A DNA stretch of 64,000 nucleotides from Oceaniferula marina (GCF_013391475.1 NZ_JACBAZ010000009.1:19449-83448); one strand, 5' to 3'. Counted from the stretch's first letter, positions 17,399 to 26,744 are shown. Notes: generated by a model from the letters alone, not told the origin. Numbers and translations: made by a program.

Positions 17399-18793
17399 CT
17401 ATGACGAGGGACACGCAATCAGGTCAAGCGCGGAATCAGCCCCCATCCGCATTGCCCGGTGCATGTTCGGGTAGGTAAATCCCCCCTGACGTCCACAGGA
17501 TCGTAGATTGGAGAACTGCTCAAGGTACTCCTGAACGAGCTGCAAATTTGATTCAAAACCTTTGGTGAACACCGGGTATCCATAGGGTGATCGTAATAGG
17601 TGACACTCAACCACCTCATCAGGCTGGCAGAGTTCCTCTGCCGCGAGATCCTCCAACACCTGCTGATAAAAGCCCTCTTCCCCCGACCACTTGGCATCAC
17701 CCATTTCGCAGGTTGTTTCCACAATCAACACCGTGTGTCCATCAGGGGTAACACGAAGCCCCGCATTCGCAGGCTCTCCTACCCGGTGAAACACACAATC
17801 ACGGTAATAAGTGTATAGAGCCTCCATGCAACGACGCTTCTTGACGAGTAATCCATAAATGGCAATCGGCTTGTAGCGAAGCCGTGCCACCGACTGACTC
17901 ACATCCGCCGGAACACCCGCCCCTATCGCCCGAAGCAAGGTGGGCAAGGGAAGGGTGGACAAACAGTGGCTGCAAGCAAGCTCGTGCCTCACCCCATCGG
18001 CATCCAGCCAAGCCACGGCCTCAACCATGTCCTTACGGAGGTGCAGCTCCGAAACCTCTGCCTGCAAATGCAATGTCCCCCCTAATCGCTCGACTTCCCC
18101 GGCCAGACATCTGGGCAACGTTTCAGCTCCACTCGCTGAATAATGTAAAGTTTCAAAGCGCAAGGCTCCTTCCACGCTGGGCCGTGAGCGGGACAGACGT
18201 AATTTTTGCAGCAGGTTTTTTACCACGTCAACCGCAGACAGGCGCGGCATTTTACTCCGAATAAATTCAGCGGACAGCTCGCGCGGATGGATCTCCCAGT
18301 AGCGGTGGGTGAAGTCTTCAAAGAAAAATTCATACAAAGGCACGCCATACAGGGAGATCAGCGCCTCCTCGGCATCCTGATCGTCTCTGGGGCCGATGCG
18401 ACTCCTCAACTCCGCAAAAAACAAACCAAGCAAACAACGGGCAAGCGTCCATGGTGGAATCCCTCGCAAAATATCCCGACCACGAAGCGGGTAATGGTAA
18501 TGCGAACCGGCCCACTTGATGCGAGCGTCCAGCGGAACCTCAATCCGCTCGTCCCCCATCGCAGCAGCACAATCGTCAAAGATCTCCTGATCAAAGGCAT
18601 GCAGCATATGCACGCCAAGGTCATAGTGGTTCCCTGCACGCTGATGTCCTGCTGCCAAGCCCCCGGGGACCGATTCCTTTTCTATCACAGTCACCTGATA
18701 GCCACGGCGGAGTAAGGTTAAGGCCGCGTATAAACCACACACCCCGGCCCCCAGGACCACCACCTGCTTTTCATTTACCTTCGTGGTATTCAT
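17399..18793 (-). CDS. FAD-dependent oxidoreductase, amine-oxidase/UDP-galactopyranose-mutase-like
   Basis: The start ATG ends at 18793 and overlaps the upstream stop codon as ATGA, which points to coupled translation. The 464-residue product begins with a dinucleotide-binding fold (VVVLGAGVCGLYAA, followed by VIEKE and GGLAA), the pattern of FAD-binding amine-oxidase-like or protoporphyrinogen-oxidase-like enzymes and of UDP-galactopyranose mutase relatives. No membrane segments are seen. In sugar operons such proteins often act as flavin-dependent mutases or dehydrogenases on nucleotide sugars. The exact reaction is not established by sequence. Confidence 0.78.
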   Translation of the reverse strand: MNTTKVNEKQVVVLGAGVCGLYAALTLLRRGYQVTVIEKESVPGGLAAGHQRAGNHYDLGVHMLHAFDQEIFDDCAAAMGDERIEVPLDARIKWAGSHYHYPLRGRDILRGIPPWTLARCLLGLFFAELRSRIGPRDDQDAEEALISLYGVPLYEFFFEDFTHRYWEIHPRELSAEFIRSKMPRLSAVDVVKNLLQKLRLSRSRPSVEGALRFETLHYSASGAETLPRCLAGEVERLGGTLHLQAEVSELHLRKDMVEAVAWLDADGVRHELACSHCLSTLPLPTLLRAIGAGVPADVSQSVARLRYKPIAIYGLLVKKRRCMEALYTYYRDCVFHRVGEPANAGLRVTPDGHTVLIVETTCEMGDAKWSGEEGFYQQVLEDLAAEELCQPDEVVECHLLRSPYGYPVFTKGFESNLQLVQEYLEQFSNLRSCGRQGGFTYPNMHRAMRMGADSALDLIACPSS

Positions 18794-19971
18794 AACTCTG
18801 CCTGTAGATGAGCGAGGCGGTCCCCCAAGTGACCGGATGGCATTTCCACATCCTCCCAATGCAAGGGTTCATCTTTTTGTAAACCCCTGGCCAAGATTGG
18901 CTTCTGCCCCCCGGGTTCACACTCCAACAAAGCGATCGGAACCCGCGCAGGAGAGCAACAGTCGATCATACCATAAAAAGCATCACCACCGATGGCATGT
19001 TCAATCTTCGTGCCGGCAGGTAAATCACATTTTGCCCGAGCGTAGACCTCGGTTACGCGTCCGGCCCAAGGCTGTAACACCGCGTCCTGTCCCAGCACCA
19101 CCCTGGCAATGGCACCCGGGGTCTCCAAATGACACAAGTGGTAAGGCCGGTAAAACAAGTAATACGGTCCATCCCCGAGTTTATAATAACTCAGATAGGG
19201 GATCTGCACTTCATCCCCGCAGCGACCAATCACATACACCCCACCACCTGGTTCGGCCCCCAACAGGTAATCCACCACCCCCAGCGAAGGATATTTGGAA
19301 AAATCAAACAAATCCAATGCCTGCTCGACCCGTGAAGCTCTGGGGCCTGACATCCCCTCTCTTACAGGAACATAACCCATGGCATTCGCTAGAACCGCCA
19401 TCTCGATATTGAGCTTTGTCCCATCGGTATAAGCACAACACTGGATCGGGTTTAAATTTCGTTTGGCCGCCTCTCCCATCAAATCCTCAGCAGTCGCATA
19501 TCGATTCAAAAAACCTTTGATGTTTCCCGCTTGCACAATATCAAATCCCCACAACTCAATTTCATGAATCATCGATGCCAGCACCCCGTGTTGATCCCCA
19601 GCATCACTGGTCATCATCACACCTTGCTGATCTGACGCAGCCAACAACTCCGGTCCAAAAGCCAAATCAACTTCCGCATTCATCAATACCAGATGCGCCC
19701 GCTCCTCAATCGCACGCAAACAATAATCCAGTGCAGGCCCGATGGTATTCGTCGATTCCACAAAAGCATCAACCGGTTCCCGGTCAAACATCTGATCAAC
19801 GGACACCCCGGCGCGACATGACGAATCAAATGAGGCCGCCATCTCGGCTGATGCCAAGTCCGTATCCGCCACCCAGGACAAGTGCATGCCCGGAGTCCGG
19901 GCAATCTGCCTGGCAATCCCCATACCCATGCAACCCGCCCCGGCCAAACCGACGCGGATCGGCTGCTTCAT
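18790..19971 (-). CDS. NAD(P)-dependent oxidoreductase with C-terminal SAF domain (homoserine-dehydrogenase-like)
   Basis: The start is set at the ATG ending at 19971, just before the Rossmann motif RVGLAGAGCMGMGIA. An upstream ATG at 20001 would add 10 residues. The 393-residue protein has an NAD(P)-binding fold followed by a homoserine-dehydrogenase-like middle part (DAGDQHG, GFLNRYATAEDL) and a C-terminal SAF-like stretch (about residues 295-390, GRVTEVYAR...). Such SAF-domain dehydrogenases are common in surface-polysaccharide clusters, often beside RmlC-like epimerases. The substrate is unknown. It lies 46 bp after the asparagine-synthase gene and overlaps the next gene by 4 bp. Confidence 0.78.
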   Translation of the reverse strand: MKQPIRVGLAGAGCMGMGIARQIARTPGMHLSWVADTDLASAEMAASFDSSCRAGVSVDQMFDREPVDAFVESTNTIGPALDYCLRAIEERAHLVLMNAEVDLAFGPELLAASDQQGVMMTSDAGDQHGVLASMIHEIELWGFDIVQAGNIKGFLNRYATAEDLMGEAAKRNLNPIQCCAYTDGTKLNIEMAVLANAMGYVPVREGMSGPRASRVEQALDLFDFSKYPSLGVVDYLLGAEPGGGVYVIGRCGDEVQIPYLSYYKLGDGPYYLFYRPYHLCHLETPGAIARVVLGQDAVLQPWAGRVTEVYARAKCDLPAGTKIEHAIGGDAFYGMIDCCSPARVPIALLECEPGGQKPILARGLQKDEPLHWEDVEMPSGHLGDRLAHLQAEL

Positions 19972-20017
19972 GCTCTCAAGTTGCCGTAATTGTCTGATCA
20001 TCTAATCAAGCTTGAAA

Positions 20018-21886
20018 CTAGTCGACGAACTCGCGATGCCACAACTCAAGAATCACCAATGACATGATTTTTTTCAACGGAAGAAACCCACCCGCATCCG
20101 CAGATTGTTTTAAGCCCTGCACGGCTCCCCAGGAAAAGTAGCCACGCTGCTTCACTGCCTGCTCCGACAAACAATCATCCACAAAGCCACGGAACAGCTC
20201 AGAGGAAGCATACGTTTCCAAGGGAAAATAAAAGGGCTGCTTCTGCCGCCGCGACACCAATTCCGGCAGCTTGCGTGCCGCCAGCTGCCGCCAAATCCAC
20301 TTATCCTGACGCCCATGTAACTTCCAATCATTCGGTAAAGAAAAAGCCAACTCTATCAGCTCATGATCAAGAAAGGGCATACGATACTCCAGGGAATGGG
20401 CCATCGAATTTTTCTCCTGACGAATGATCGCCCAGTCCTGTAGCCAATCGGAAAATTGATACCGTAGGTGATCATCCAACAAATCACACTCACCCACCTG
20501 TCGGCGAACAGCACCTGTATCAGCGCGCTCCGCAAGCAACAAGTCACTGAGCTCGTCAGATTCAAACAACGATCTCAAATTTACACCTTTTTGCTCAACG
20601 GTAAGCGCATCGAAACCACGCAGGTATCGCACAACTTTCTGCCGTCCCTCCGATCCGATGTCTGCGGGAAAGCGGGCGAGACGATTCAACACCCACGATG
20701 GAGCATAAGCCAAAACCCCAGCTGCGGTTTGACGCCCCAAGCCACCCAACCGATCAGCGGCAAGCATCGTCGAATGAAATGAATACCCGGCAAACAATTC
20801 ATCCGCACCTTCACCACCAATCGCGACCTTACAACCCATCGATGCCGTATGAGACGCCAAGCGATCAAATGCCAATACCAAGGCGTCACCCACTGGCCGT
20901 TCCATCTGCCTCACGACCCGTGGAAGCTCGACCAAATCACCAGCTGAGCACAACACCCGCTCATGCGAAAACCCAAGAAACCCGGCAAAGGCCTCTGCAT
21001 CGTCAGACTCATCACTGGCAGCACCAAAGCCGATCGAAACGGTCCTGACATCTCCACCTAACTCCTTAATATAAGAAGCTAACAACGATGAGTCCACTCC
21101 GGCGCTCAAATACGCAGCCACCGGCTCATCGCTCAACAAGGTGCGCTCCACCGCCCGCCTCGTCACCTGATCCAACAAATCCACGGCTTGCTCTGGTGTT
21201 CCGTCAAAACGTTCCGGCCCAGGAACACTCCACCACCTGCGCAGCCCACTAACAGAACCGTCAGATAAAACCCGCATACAATGACCTGCAGGAAGCGTAA
21301 ACACATCCTTAAAAAAAGTAAGGGGTTCCGGCACGTAACGTAGCCGAAGGTAATCCTCCAACACCCCGGGGTGAGGCTCCCCCTTGACACCGGACGCGAT
21401 CAGCCCCCGAATCTCGGATGCAAAGCGAAACATTCCATCCTGCTCACTGTAGTAAAGGGGCTTTTGACCACAACGATCCCGAGCAATAAACAAACAGTCC
21501 CTATCGGCATCATCAACAACCAAGGCAAACATGCCATTGAGGCGATCAAGCATCCCCTCACCCCAAACCTGCCATGCCTGGGGTAACACCTCACAATCAC
21601 AGGAGGTATGAAACACACAGCCCAACAATTCCAACTCCTCGCGCAATTCACGATGGTTGTAGATTTCACCATTACAAACCACCCGAACCCTACCATCCGG
21701 ACTGAACATCGGCTGATCACCATGCTGCCGATCAAGAATCGCCAAACGCCTGAAACCCAAATGCACCGCTCCATGATGATACTCACCTTCGCCGTCAGGA
21801 CCGCGGTGCTGCATCGCCTGCCCCATCCGGGCAAGGAGTTCCTCGGCATCACCAGCCGCCGTTACCAAACCAAAGATGGCACACAT
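20018..21886 (-). CDS. asnB: Asparagine synthase (glutamine-hydrolysing) family protein
   Basis: This 622-residue enzyme starts MCAIFGLV, so Cys2 becomes the N-terminal nucleophile of a class-II glutaminase domain (about 2-215). The ATP-pyrophosphatase domain carries the P-loop YLSAGVDSS and the GGEGADELFAGY motif. The canonical SGGxDSS reads SAGVDSS here, with Ala in place of the second Gly. Besides true asparagine synthesis, this family also amidates sugars or lipid-linked glycans in polysaccharide operons. The position among sugar-modifying enzymes makes that alternative plausible. It is separated by 6 bp from the upstream gene and 46 bp from the next start. Confidence 0.85.
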   Translation of the reverse strand: MCAIFGLVTAAGDAEELLARMGQAMQHRGPDGEGEYHHGAVHLGFRRLAILDRQHGDQPMFSPDGRVRVVCNGEIYNHRELREELELLGCVFHTSCDCEVLPQAWQVWGEGMLDRLNGMFALVVDDADRDCLFIARDRCGQKPLYYSEQDGMFRFASEIRGLIASGVKGEPHPGVLEDYLRLRYVPEPLTFFKDVFTLPAGHCMRVLSDGSVSGLRRWWSVPGPERFDGTPEQAVDLLDQVTRRAVERTLLSDEPVAAYLSAGVDSSLLASYIKELGGDVRTVSIGFGAASDESDDAEAFAGFLGFSHERVLCSAGDLVELPRVVRQMERPVGDALVLAFDRLASHTASMGCKVAIGGEGADELFAGYSFHSTMLAADRLGGLGRQTAAGVLAYAPSWVLNRLARFPADIGSEGRQKVVRYLRGFDALTVEQKGVNLRSLFESDELSDLLLAERADTGAVRRQVGECDLLDDHLRYQFSDWLQDWAIIRQEKNSMAHSLEYRMPFLDHELIELAFSLPNDWKLHGRQDKWIWRQLAARKLPELVSRRQKQPFYFPLETYASSELFRGFVDDCLSEQAVKQRGYFSWGAVQGLKQSADAGGFLPLKKIMSLVILELWHREFVD

Positions 21887-21892
21887 AACAAA

Positions 21893-23377
21893 TCAGGGAG
21901 ACTCTGGCGGGTCGGCATACAACCACCTTTCTGATACCAAGGCATCAATCAGCACTCCGCGTTTCGATTCATCATCGCGCAAAAAACGCAGACTCAAAAT
22001 CATCGCTTCCGGTTTTTCCTCTTCAAGCTCCGGTTCTGCGTCCAAACTCAAATCAATATCAATCGCGGCAAGCAGATCCTCCTCATCCTCTTCGGTATCC
22101 TCCTCATCCGTCTCGCTTTCACCCATCAGTTTCTGATCTTCGGTCTTGCCGGCCAGACGCATCAGAAAGGACTCCATCCGCTCTTCAAGATCTGACCCCC
22201 GTTCGATATAACCAAACAAATAATCATCCGAACCCAAAGACGTCAGTTTATAACATTGATAACGGGTGCGGTCACGAAAAGCGTGAGTGTAAAAATCATC
22301 CTTCTGCACCCGGACCCGCATATGCATCGGAGTCAGCGGCCGCTTTTTTACATATTCCTTCCACGCCATCGGCTGGTAAATCACCTCACTTTCCCAATCG
22401 ACCAAAAACCGGGCAGGGGCCACTTGCTCTAGAAACAAATGCCTCGGTTTCCCCTTCTCAACCACTGCCTGAACATACACAAACGGCCGCTTCCCAAAGC
22501 TCACCGAACGAATCCGCTCAAAGCGGTCAAAGCGTGTCCTCCACCGCTTATGGGTCCGATAATAATCGCGCATCAGTGGCCCAACCCGATCCGGATGCCT
22601 GACCCAGGGTAGCATCGCATCCACACTGCCAGCTGCCAAATACGAGGTCACACACTCCTGCATGGCTTCAAGCGTCTCACGGGCCTCCAGATCGTCTTGT
22701 TCCTTGGCGAGGGCAATGGCATGTTTGGCGGCATTGCTTTGCTCTGGCGACGTCTCCGCCTGGAACACACCATACACAGCCCATATCCCGACCGCACAGA
22801 TAGCGATTCCCAACAACACAAACCATCCCATCGGAACCACAAACCGTTGCTCCTCCCAGCGATCTTCCACATCATCACTGAGCATCTCCTCTTTGTCCAA
22901 AATTTGAGAGAGATTTGGCTTCGGGGCGCTCAGCTTGAGATTTTTCAATCGCTCTGAGCGCTGTTGCTGCTCACGAGTGCCCTCAGCCCGCAGGCTCTTG
23001 TTTCCCTTTTTCTTTTTTGAGGGAACCTGTCGGGTCACCAGCTTTTCAGGATCTGTCCCTGATTTCTCATCAGCGCCCTTTGAAGAAAAGGCACCCATCA
23101 TCCATGCCAGATGACCAACCTTCTTAGCCGGGCTAGGCTCAACAACCTCCGATTCGCCCTCATCCTCTTCTTCGTCTGCCCGGATCTGGGCCAGAATTTC
23201 CTCTTTCTCCTCTTCTTTGAGGTTTTTGTAAAACTTTCCCTTTTTTAAATAGCGCGACACCTGATCCTCATCACTCAACTCCTCGCTCTGAGGTTCATCA
23301 TAATCCTCCGGCAAATCCTGAACCGGCCTTTCATAGTCCAGTGACGTTTTTTTGGGGAGTTTGATGATTTTTCTCAT
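21893..23377 (-). CDS. Single-pass membrane protein with acidic N-terminus, function unknown
   Basis: This 494-residue protein has a highly charged, acidic N-terminal region (many Glu/Asp and Lys, about residues 1-170), one clear membrane segment (PMGWFVLLGIAICAVGIWAVYGVF, about 182-205) and an extracytoplasmic domain of about 230 residues, rich in aromatic and charged residues. A second acidic stretch lies near the end. I do not recognise a family. It is the first gene of the operon that continues with asnB after 6 bp, so it may act in the same surface-glycan or envelope pathway. Confidence 0.6.
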   Translation of the reverse strand: MRKIIKLPKKTSLDYERPVQDLPEDYDEPQSEELSDEDQVSRYLKKGKFYKNLKEEEKEEILAQIRADEEEDEGESEVVEPSPAKKVGHLAWMMGAFSSKGADEKSGTDPEKLVTRQVPSKKKKGNKSLRAEGTREQQQRSERLKNLKLSAPKPNLSQILDKEEMLSDDVEDRWEEQRFVVPMGWFVLLGIAICAVGIWAVYGVFQAETSPEQSNAAKHAIALAKEQDDLEARETLEAMQECVTSYLAAGSVDAMLPWVRHPDRVGPLMRDYYRTHKRWRTRFDRFERIRSVSFGKRPFVYVQAVVEKGKPRHLFLEQVAPARFLVDWESEVIYQPMAWKEYVKKRPLTPMHMRVRVQKDDFYTHAFRDRTRYQCYKLTSLGSDDYLFGYIERGSDLEERMESFLMRLAGKTEDQKLMGESETDEEDTEEDEEDLLAAIDIDLSLDAEPELEEEKPEAMILSLRFLRDDESKRGVLIDALVSERWLYADPPESP

Positions 23378-23588
23378 AGTCCTTTACAATGGGACATCAC
23401 TTCAGATGAAAAACACAAGATGTTCACCTTATGTCTCACCCCAAATCGTCCTGTCCTATTAATGCAGAGATGTTTCTGCGGATTCAAGTTCAAATCCAAA
23501 AAGCCCGTAAAGAGCAAGCGCAGCGAGAAAAGAGGTTTCGTCAGAAAAAAGGCCTTGGGTTTTCACCACGCCTCATCTCCAGCCATGA

Positions 23589-24371
23589 TCAAACCCTCAA
23601 GTCCAGCCACTGCTGCATGGTTTCAGCCGGATTATTGGCCCGCATCAGGGTTTCACCGACCAGAATGGCATTCGCTCCGGCTTCGAGCACCCGAACACAA
23701 TCCCGGGCATCCTTGATCCCGGATTCACTCACCAGGAGAACATCCTCCCCAGCCTCATCCGCCAGACGCTCCGTGGTTGCCAGATCGGTTTTGAATGTCT
23801 TCAGGTTGCGATTGTTAATCCCAATCAAATCCGCCCCCAAATCGAGCGCCCGCTCCATCTCCGCCAAGTCGTGCACCTCAACCAGAACATCCAACTGAAA
23901 ATCGCGGGCCGCCTGATACAAGCGATGCAAAGCCTCATCATCCAGAGCTGCAACAATCAACAGGATCGCATCCGCCCCGGCAATGATCGCTTCATAAATC
24001 TGCACCTCGTGCCGGATGAAATCCTTCCGTAACAATGGAATATTGGAAATCGGAGAAATCTTGGTCAGATCCGACAACGAACCTTTGAAATAGTTTTGGT
24101 CCGTCAAGACGGACATACAGCTGGCCCCGCCGTCAAGATACATCCGAGCCTGTTTCAGAGGATCAAAATGGGGGTCAATCACTCCGGCCGACGGCGATGC
24201 ATGTTTGACTTCGGCAATAATCCCCAAACGATCCGGACCGCGGTCCAGCGCAGCCCGAAAGCCTCCGAAGTCGTTTCGTTCAAGCGCTGCGGCTCGGTAT
24301 TTCTCCAGTTGAGGCAAAACCGCCTCCACCTCACGAAGCTTCTGCTCCATAATCTCGCTGAGAATGTCCAT
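23589..24371 (-). CDS. trpC: Indole-3-glycerol-phosphate synthase
   Basis: The start is placed at the ATG ending at 24371 (MDILSEIMEQKL), giving 260 residues, the normal TrpC length. A longer frame from 24434 adds an unconserved leader. The TIM-barrel motifs are in order: IAEVKHASPSAG, SVLTDQNYFKGS, LLRKDFI, LIGINNRNLKTF and SESGIK. The enzyme converts CdRP to indole-3-glycerol phosphate in tryptophan synthesis, in the cytoplasm. No other trp gene is adjacent, so the pathway is split in this genome. The next gene is tRNA-Gly on the other strand. Confidence 0.95.
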   Translation of the reverse strand: MDILSEIMEQKLREVEAVLPQLEKYRAAALERNDFGGFRAALDRGPDRLGIIAEVKHASPSAGVIDPHFDPLKQARMYLDGGASCMSVLTDQNYFKGSLSDLTKISPISNIPLLRKDFIRHEVQIYEAIIAGADAILLIVAALDDEALHRLYQAARDFQLDVLVEVHDLAEMERALDLGADLIGINNRNLKTFKTDLATTERLADEAGEDVLLVSESGIKDARDCVRVLEAGANAILVGETLMRANNPAETMQQWLDLRV

Positions 24372-24606
24372 GCGCAGCTTTGTAATGCGGGTCCTCGAAG
24401 ATTCAAGTTTCAATTGCGTCAGACACGCAACCACCGAATATTGAGCCAGCCACAGGCCTGCACCTCGGCAAAGACCGACATAATCTGGAAAAGCTCAACT
24501 TTTTTCCAAAAAAACCTTGCCTGCAACCGATCTCCGTGTAAATAAGCCCCCGCGCAAGCGAGGCACCAACCTCAATCGAGGGCCAAGCGAACGCAATACA
24601 CCAATC

Positions 24607-24681
24607 GCGGGTGTAGCTCAGTGGTAGAGCGCGACCTTGCCAAGGTCGATGTCGACGGTTCGAATCCGTTCACCCGCTCCA
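24607..24681 (+). tRNA. tRNA-Gly (GCC)
   Basis: This 75-nt cloverleaf includes a genomically encoded CCA. The acceptor stem is GCGGGTG/CACCCGC, the D stem GCTC/GAGC, the anticodon stem CGACC/GGTCG with loop TTGCCAA (anticodon GCC at 24639-24641), and the T-loop TTCGAAT is present. The last 19 bases (24663-24681) are repeated at 24856-24874 and 27028-27046, which marks the 3' end as an integration target. Confidence 0.97.
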
Positions 24682-24690
24682 GCTTTCATA

Positions 24691-24728
24691 AAGCCCGGAT
24701 AACTTCATAATGTTGTCCGGGCTTTTTT
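24691..24728 (+). terminator. Terminator of tRNA-Gly
   Basis: An 8-bp stem AAGCCCGG/CCGGGCTT (24691-24698 and 24717-24724) with an 18-base loop is followed by T residues, directly after the tRNA 3' end. The same terminator recurs at 27056-27092. Confidence 0.85.
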
Positions 24729-24742
24729 GCGTCCAGACACAG

Positions 24743-24874
24743 AGGATGAGAACACCGTTCGAGTGCACGACGCAGTGCCGTGCGCCACGGCATCCTGGCG
24801 CCCCAAGATTCCATCGGAATCTTGCACCTTCGCACAGCCTGAGCGAAGCGAAGGCAATCCGTTCACCCGCTCCA
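24743..24874 (+). repeat. tRNA-end element, Gly copy: box A, hairpin, box B, duplicated tRNA 3' end
   Basis: Downstream of the tRNA terminator the order is: box A (24743-24767, AGGATGAGAAC, three variable bases, GTTCGAG, then GCA), a perfect hairpin CAAGATTCC/GGAATCTTG (24804-24824), box B GCACAGCC (24832-24839), GAAGGC (24850-24855) and a perfect 19-base copy of the tRNA end (24856-24874). The same order of motifs follows tRNA-Pro on the other strand at 58264-58382. It has no coding capacity. It looks like a reduced mobile element whose boundary is the tRNA 3' end. Confidence 0.7.
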
Positions 24875-24884
24875 TTGATTTTCA

Positions 24885-24915
24885 AGGGCTTAGGAGAAAT
24901 CCTAAGCCCTTCTTC
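24885..24915 (+). terminator. Terminator-like hairpin after the second tRNA-end copy
   Basis: A perfect 10-bp stem AGGGCTTAGG/CCTAAGCCCT (24885-24894 and 24901-24910) with loop AGAAAT lies directly downstream of the 24856-24874 repeat. The following tract (TCTTC) is poor in T. It may serve the same protective role as the tRNA terminator. Confidence 0.6.
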
Positions 24916-25263
24916 GTGTCTAGGTGTCGCAATTCCAGGGTCTACACCAAAGTTTGGGGACAAGGCATTTTTTTCAATCGTTAAGGAGTTGGGTTAAGCG
25001 CAGCTGTCATGGAGCAACACGGGTGGCGAAGCCACTGGCGCGGGCCAGCCCTTGACAGCAAGCGCACGGCGATAGGGTCATCGTAAATAAGGGTCGGGTG
25101 CTTCTGCGAACCGAGGGTTCCAAAAAGGGTCAAAAAAGACCTCAACTGGGGACGACCATGAACGTGACACTCATGAGCGTAAATACCGCTCCAGGGGGAA
25201 ATGATGGCGCTGCATCGAGGATAGCTGACCCTCAGATGCTCCCCGTTTGACGCTCCCGCGACT
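24916..25263. other. Intergenic stretch inside the hipBA island
   Basis: I find no convincing gene here. A 100-residue minus-strand open frame (24981-25283) shows no recognisable motif and overlaps the end of hipA. Its composition looks like non-coding DNA. Confidence 0.5.
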
Positions 25264-26514
25264 TCAGGAAAGTGATGAAACAAGACGCCTGGCCTTAGCT
25301 ACCGTAGCCTTGGAGATCTCCTGTTGTATCGGGTCATCGACCACTTGAGCGGCGAGTAGCTTGCTCAGTTTCTCGGCAAAACGGAGCGTGCGTTTTTGAG
25401 CTGCATTTTCGGAAACTTTGGCCGCTTGCCACAAAGTTTGCCAGTGTCGTAGCCTAAGCTGATGCGATGCATATCTGCTGCCGATTTTCATCGCCATATT
25501 GGGTGATAATTCAGGGTAATGGCTGGTCGATACCAGATCATACAAAGGGGCCAAACGGGCGGTATGCCGCCCGGATTTTGACTCATAAAGAAAAGAGAAA
25601 TTCTTACCGTGGGCATCGTTATTACCGATCAGGAAATTAAAGGTCACGGCATCGAGCAGATTCAAAATATCCGGTGCGGGAGTGCTGGAAACCTCCCTGA
25701 CCAAATCGAAACATTGTGCCAGTGACGGGCCTCCCTCATTTTGATATTTCATGTGAGGAGGCAGTCCAAGGGCCTGACAGCAATCCTCCTGATGTAATCG
25801 GATCAGTTGGCCTCCTTGATCTGTGTGGCGGTCGTATCGCTCCGCCAATAAATATTCAATATCCTCACACTGACCGATAGAAACCTTGGCAGTGGGCAGG
25901 CCCGCCATGGCGGCAAGCTCCATGCAAAATGCCTCATTTTGCACCAAGCCTTCGAATCTCGCCCCCCCTAGACTGGCTGGCTTCAAAATATGGGTGCTGG
26001 GAGCATTATGAAGAGGAAGGGAAATTTTCCCATTCTCGACATAGACGGCGAGTTTGTTTTGCGCTCCGGCAAGGGAAAGCCTGATATCCTTGCTTCCCGC
26101 CATCAGGGGCCGATGAGGTAACTCTCGGAGGATTTCGGCAAGCTCCGCTTCACCAAGGAGACGGTATTCGGGCTTGCTCACTGGCAAGGTCAATCCGGCA
26201 GGAATAAAAGTCACGGCTCCAGCGCACTCTCCACCGATTTGCTCCAGTAGAGCAAAATCGTTGCGGGCACTGATGCCTAAAATGGAAGCGATAATCTCAC
26301 GATTTTGCTCTTCAGGTAACACTCCGGCAAAAAAGCCCTGACATTCCTTTCCCTGATAACGCTCTGCCCGAAGTGGCAGGGAGTGGGAAAGCGGCACGCT
26401 GTTCGGTTGGTTCAGCCATGACGGGTCATAGGCAAAGGAAATCCTCCCATGCTTGTCCTGTTCTAGCTGACCCGCAAGCGAGTCATGAAGGTAAACATCA
26501 AGTTGTTTGCTCAT
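25264..26514 (-). CDS. hipA: HipA-family serine/threonine kinase toxin
   Basis: This 416-residue protein has the complete HipA layout: an N-terminal HipA-N1-like subdomain, the G-loop region RLSLAGAQNKLAV (residues 145-157, the Ser here corresponding to the autophosphorylated Ser of E. coli HipA), the catalytic loop GNNDAHGKN (297-305) and the metal-binding APLYDLVST (322-330). HipA kinases phosphorylate aminoacyl-tRNA synthetases such as GltX and induce growth arrest. No key residue is missing, so the toxin may be active. It lies 2 bp after the hipB stop on the same strand, and the pair is the only cargo of the tRNA-Gly island. Confidence 0.95.
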   Translation of the reverse strand: MSKQLDVYLHDSLAGQLEQDKHGRISFAYDPSWLNQPNSVPLSHSLPLRAERYQGKECQGFFAGVLPEEQNREIIASILGISARNDFALLEQIGGECAGAVTFIPAGLTLPVSKPEYRLLGEAELAEILRELPHRPLMAGSKDIRLSLAGAQNKLAVYVENGKISLPLHNAPSTHILKPASLGGARFEGLVQNEAFCMELAAMAGLPTAKVSIGQCEDIEYLLAERYDRHTDQGGQLIRLHQEDCCQALGLPPHMKYQNEGGPSLAQCFDLVREVSSTPAPDILNLLDAVTFNFLIGNNDAHGKNFSFLYESKSGRHTARLAPLYDLVSTSHYPELSPNMAMKIGSRYASHQLRLRHWQTLWQAAKVSENAAQKRTLRFAEKLSKLLAAQVVDDPIQQEISKATVAKARRLVSSLS

Positions 26515-26516
26515 GG

Positions 26517-26729
26517 TTAGTGGCTTTCCGTGGGAAGTGTAAGATCAATGTGAATGCCCAGTGCGCTCAAAACCGATAGGGTTTTTCCAAGGTGACAACT
26601 AGGCTTGCCATTCTCTAGATCAGAAATAAATCGTGTTGCCGTGCCCGATGCCAGGGCGAGGTCAGACTGAGTAAGTTTAAGAGCTTTCCGGGTTTTCCGA
26701 ATCACTTGGCCGATATCTTCAGGTTTCAT
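26517..26729 (-). CDS. hipB: HipB-like XRE-family antitoxin and repressor
   Basis: This 70-residue protein carries an XRE/Cro-type helix-turn-helix (about residues 10-60; KLTQSDLALASGTATRFISDLENGK covers the two DNA-binding helices). It is short, like other HipB antitoxins, and ends with the hydrophilic tail LTLPTESH. It presumably binds HipA and represses its own promoter, where three palindromic sites lie just upstream. The ATG ends at 26729, 16 bp from the nearest operator. The tail could be the degraded or HipA-binding part, as in E. coli HipB, but this is inferred. Confidence 0.9.
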   Translation of the reverse strand: MKPEDIGQVIRKTRKALKLTQSDLALASGTATRFISDLENGKPSCHLGKTLSVLSALGIHIDLTLPTESH

Positions 26730-26744
26730 GGTTATCTCGTTTTT

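Noticed and set aside
24981..25283. 100-residue minus-strand frame inside the hipBA island
   Set aside because: It overlaps the 3' end of hipA in another frame, lacks any family motif and has no credible start region.
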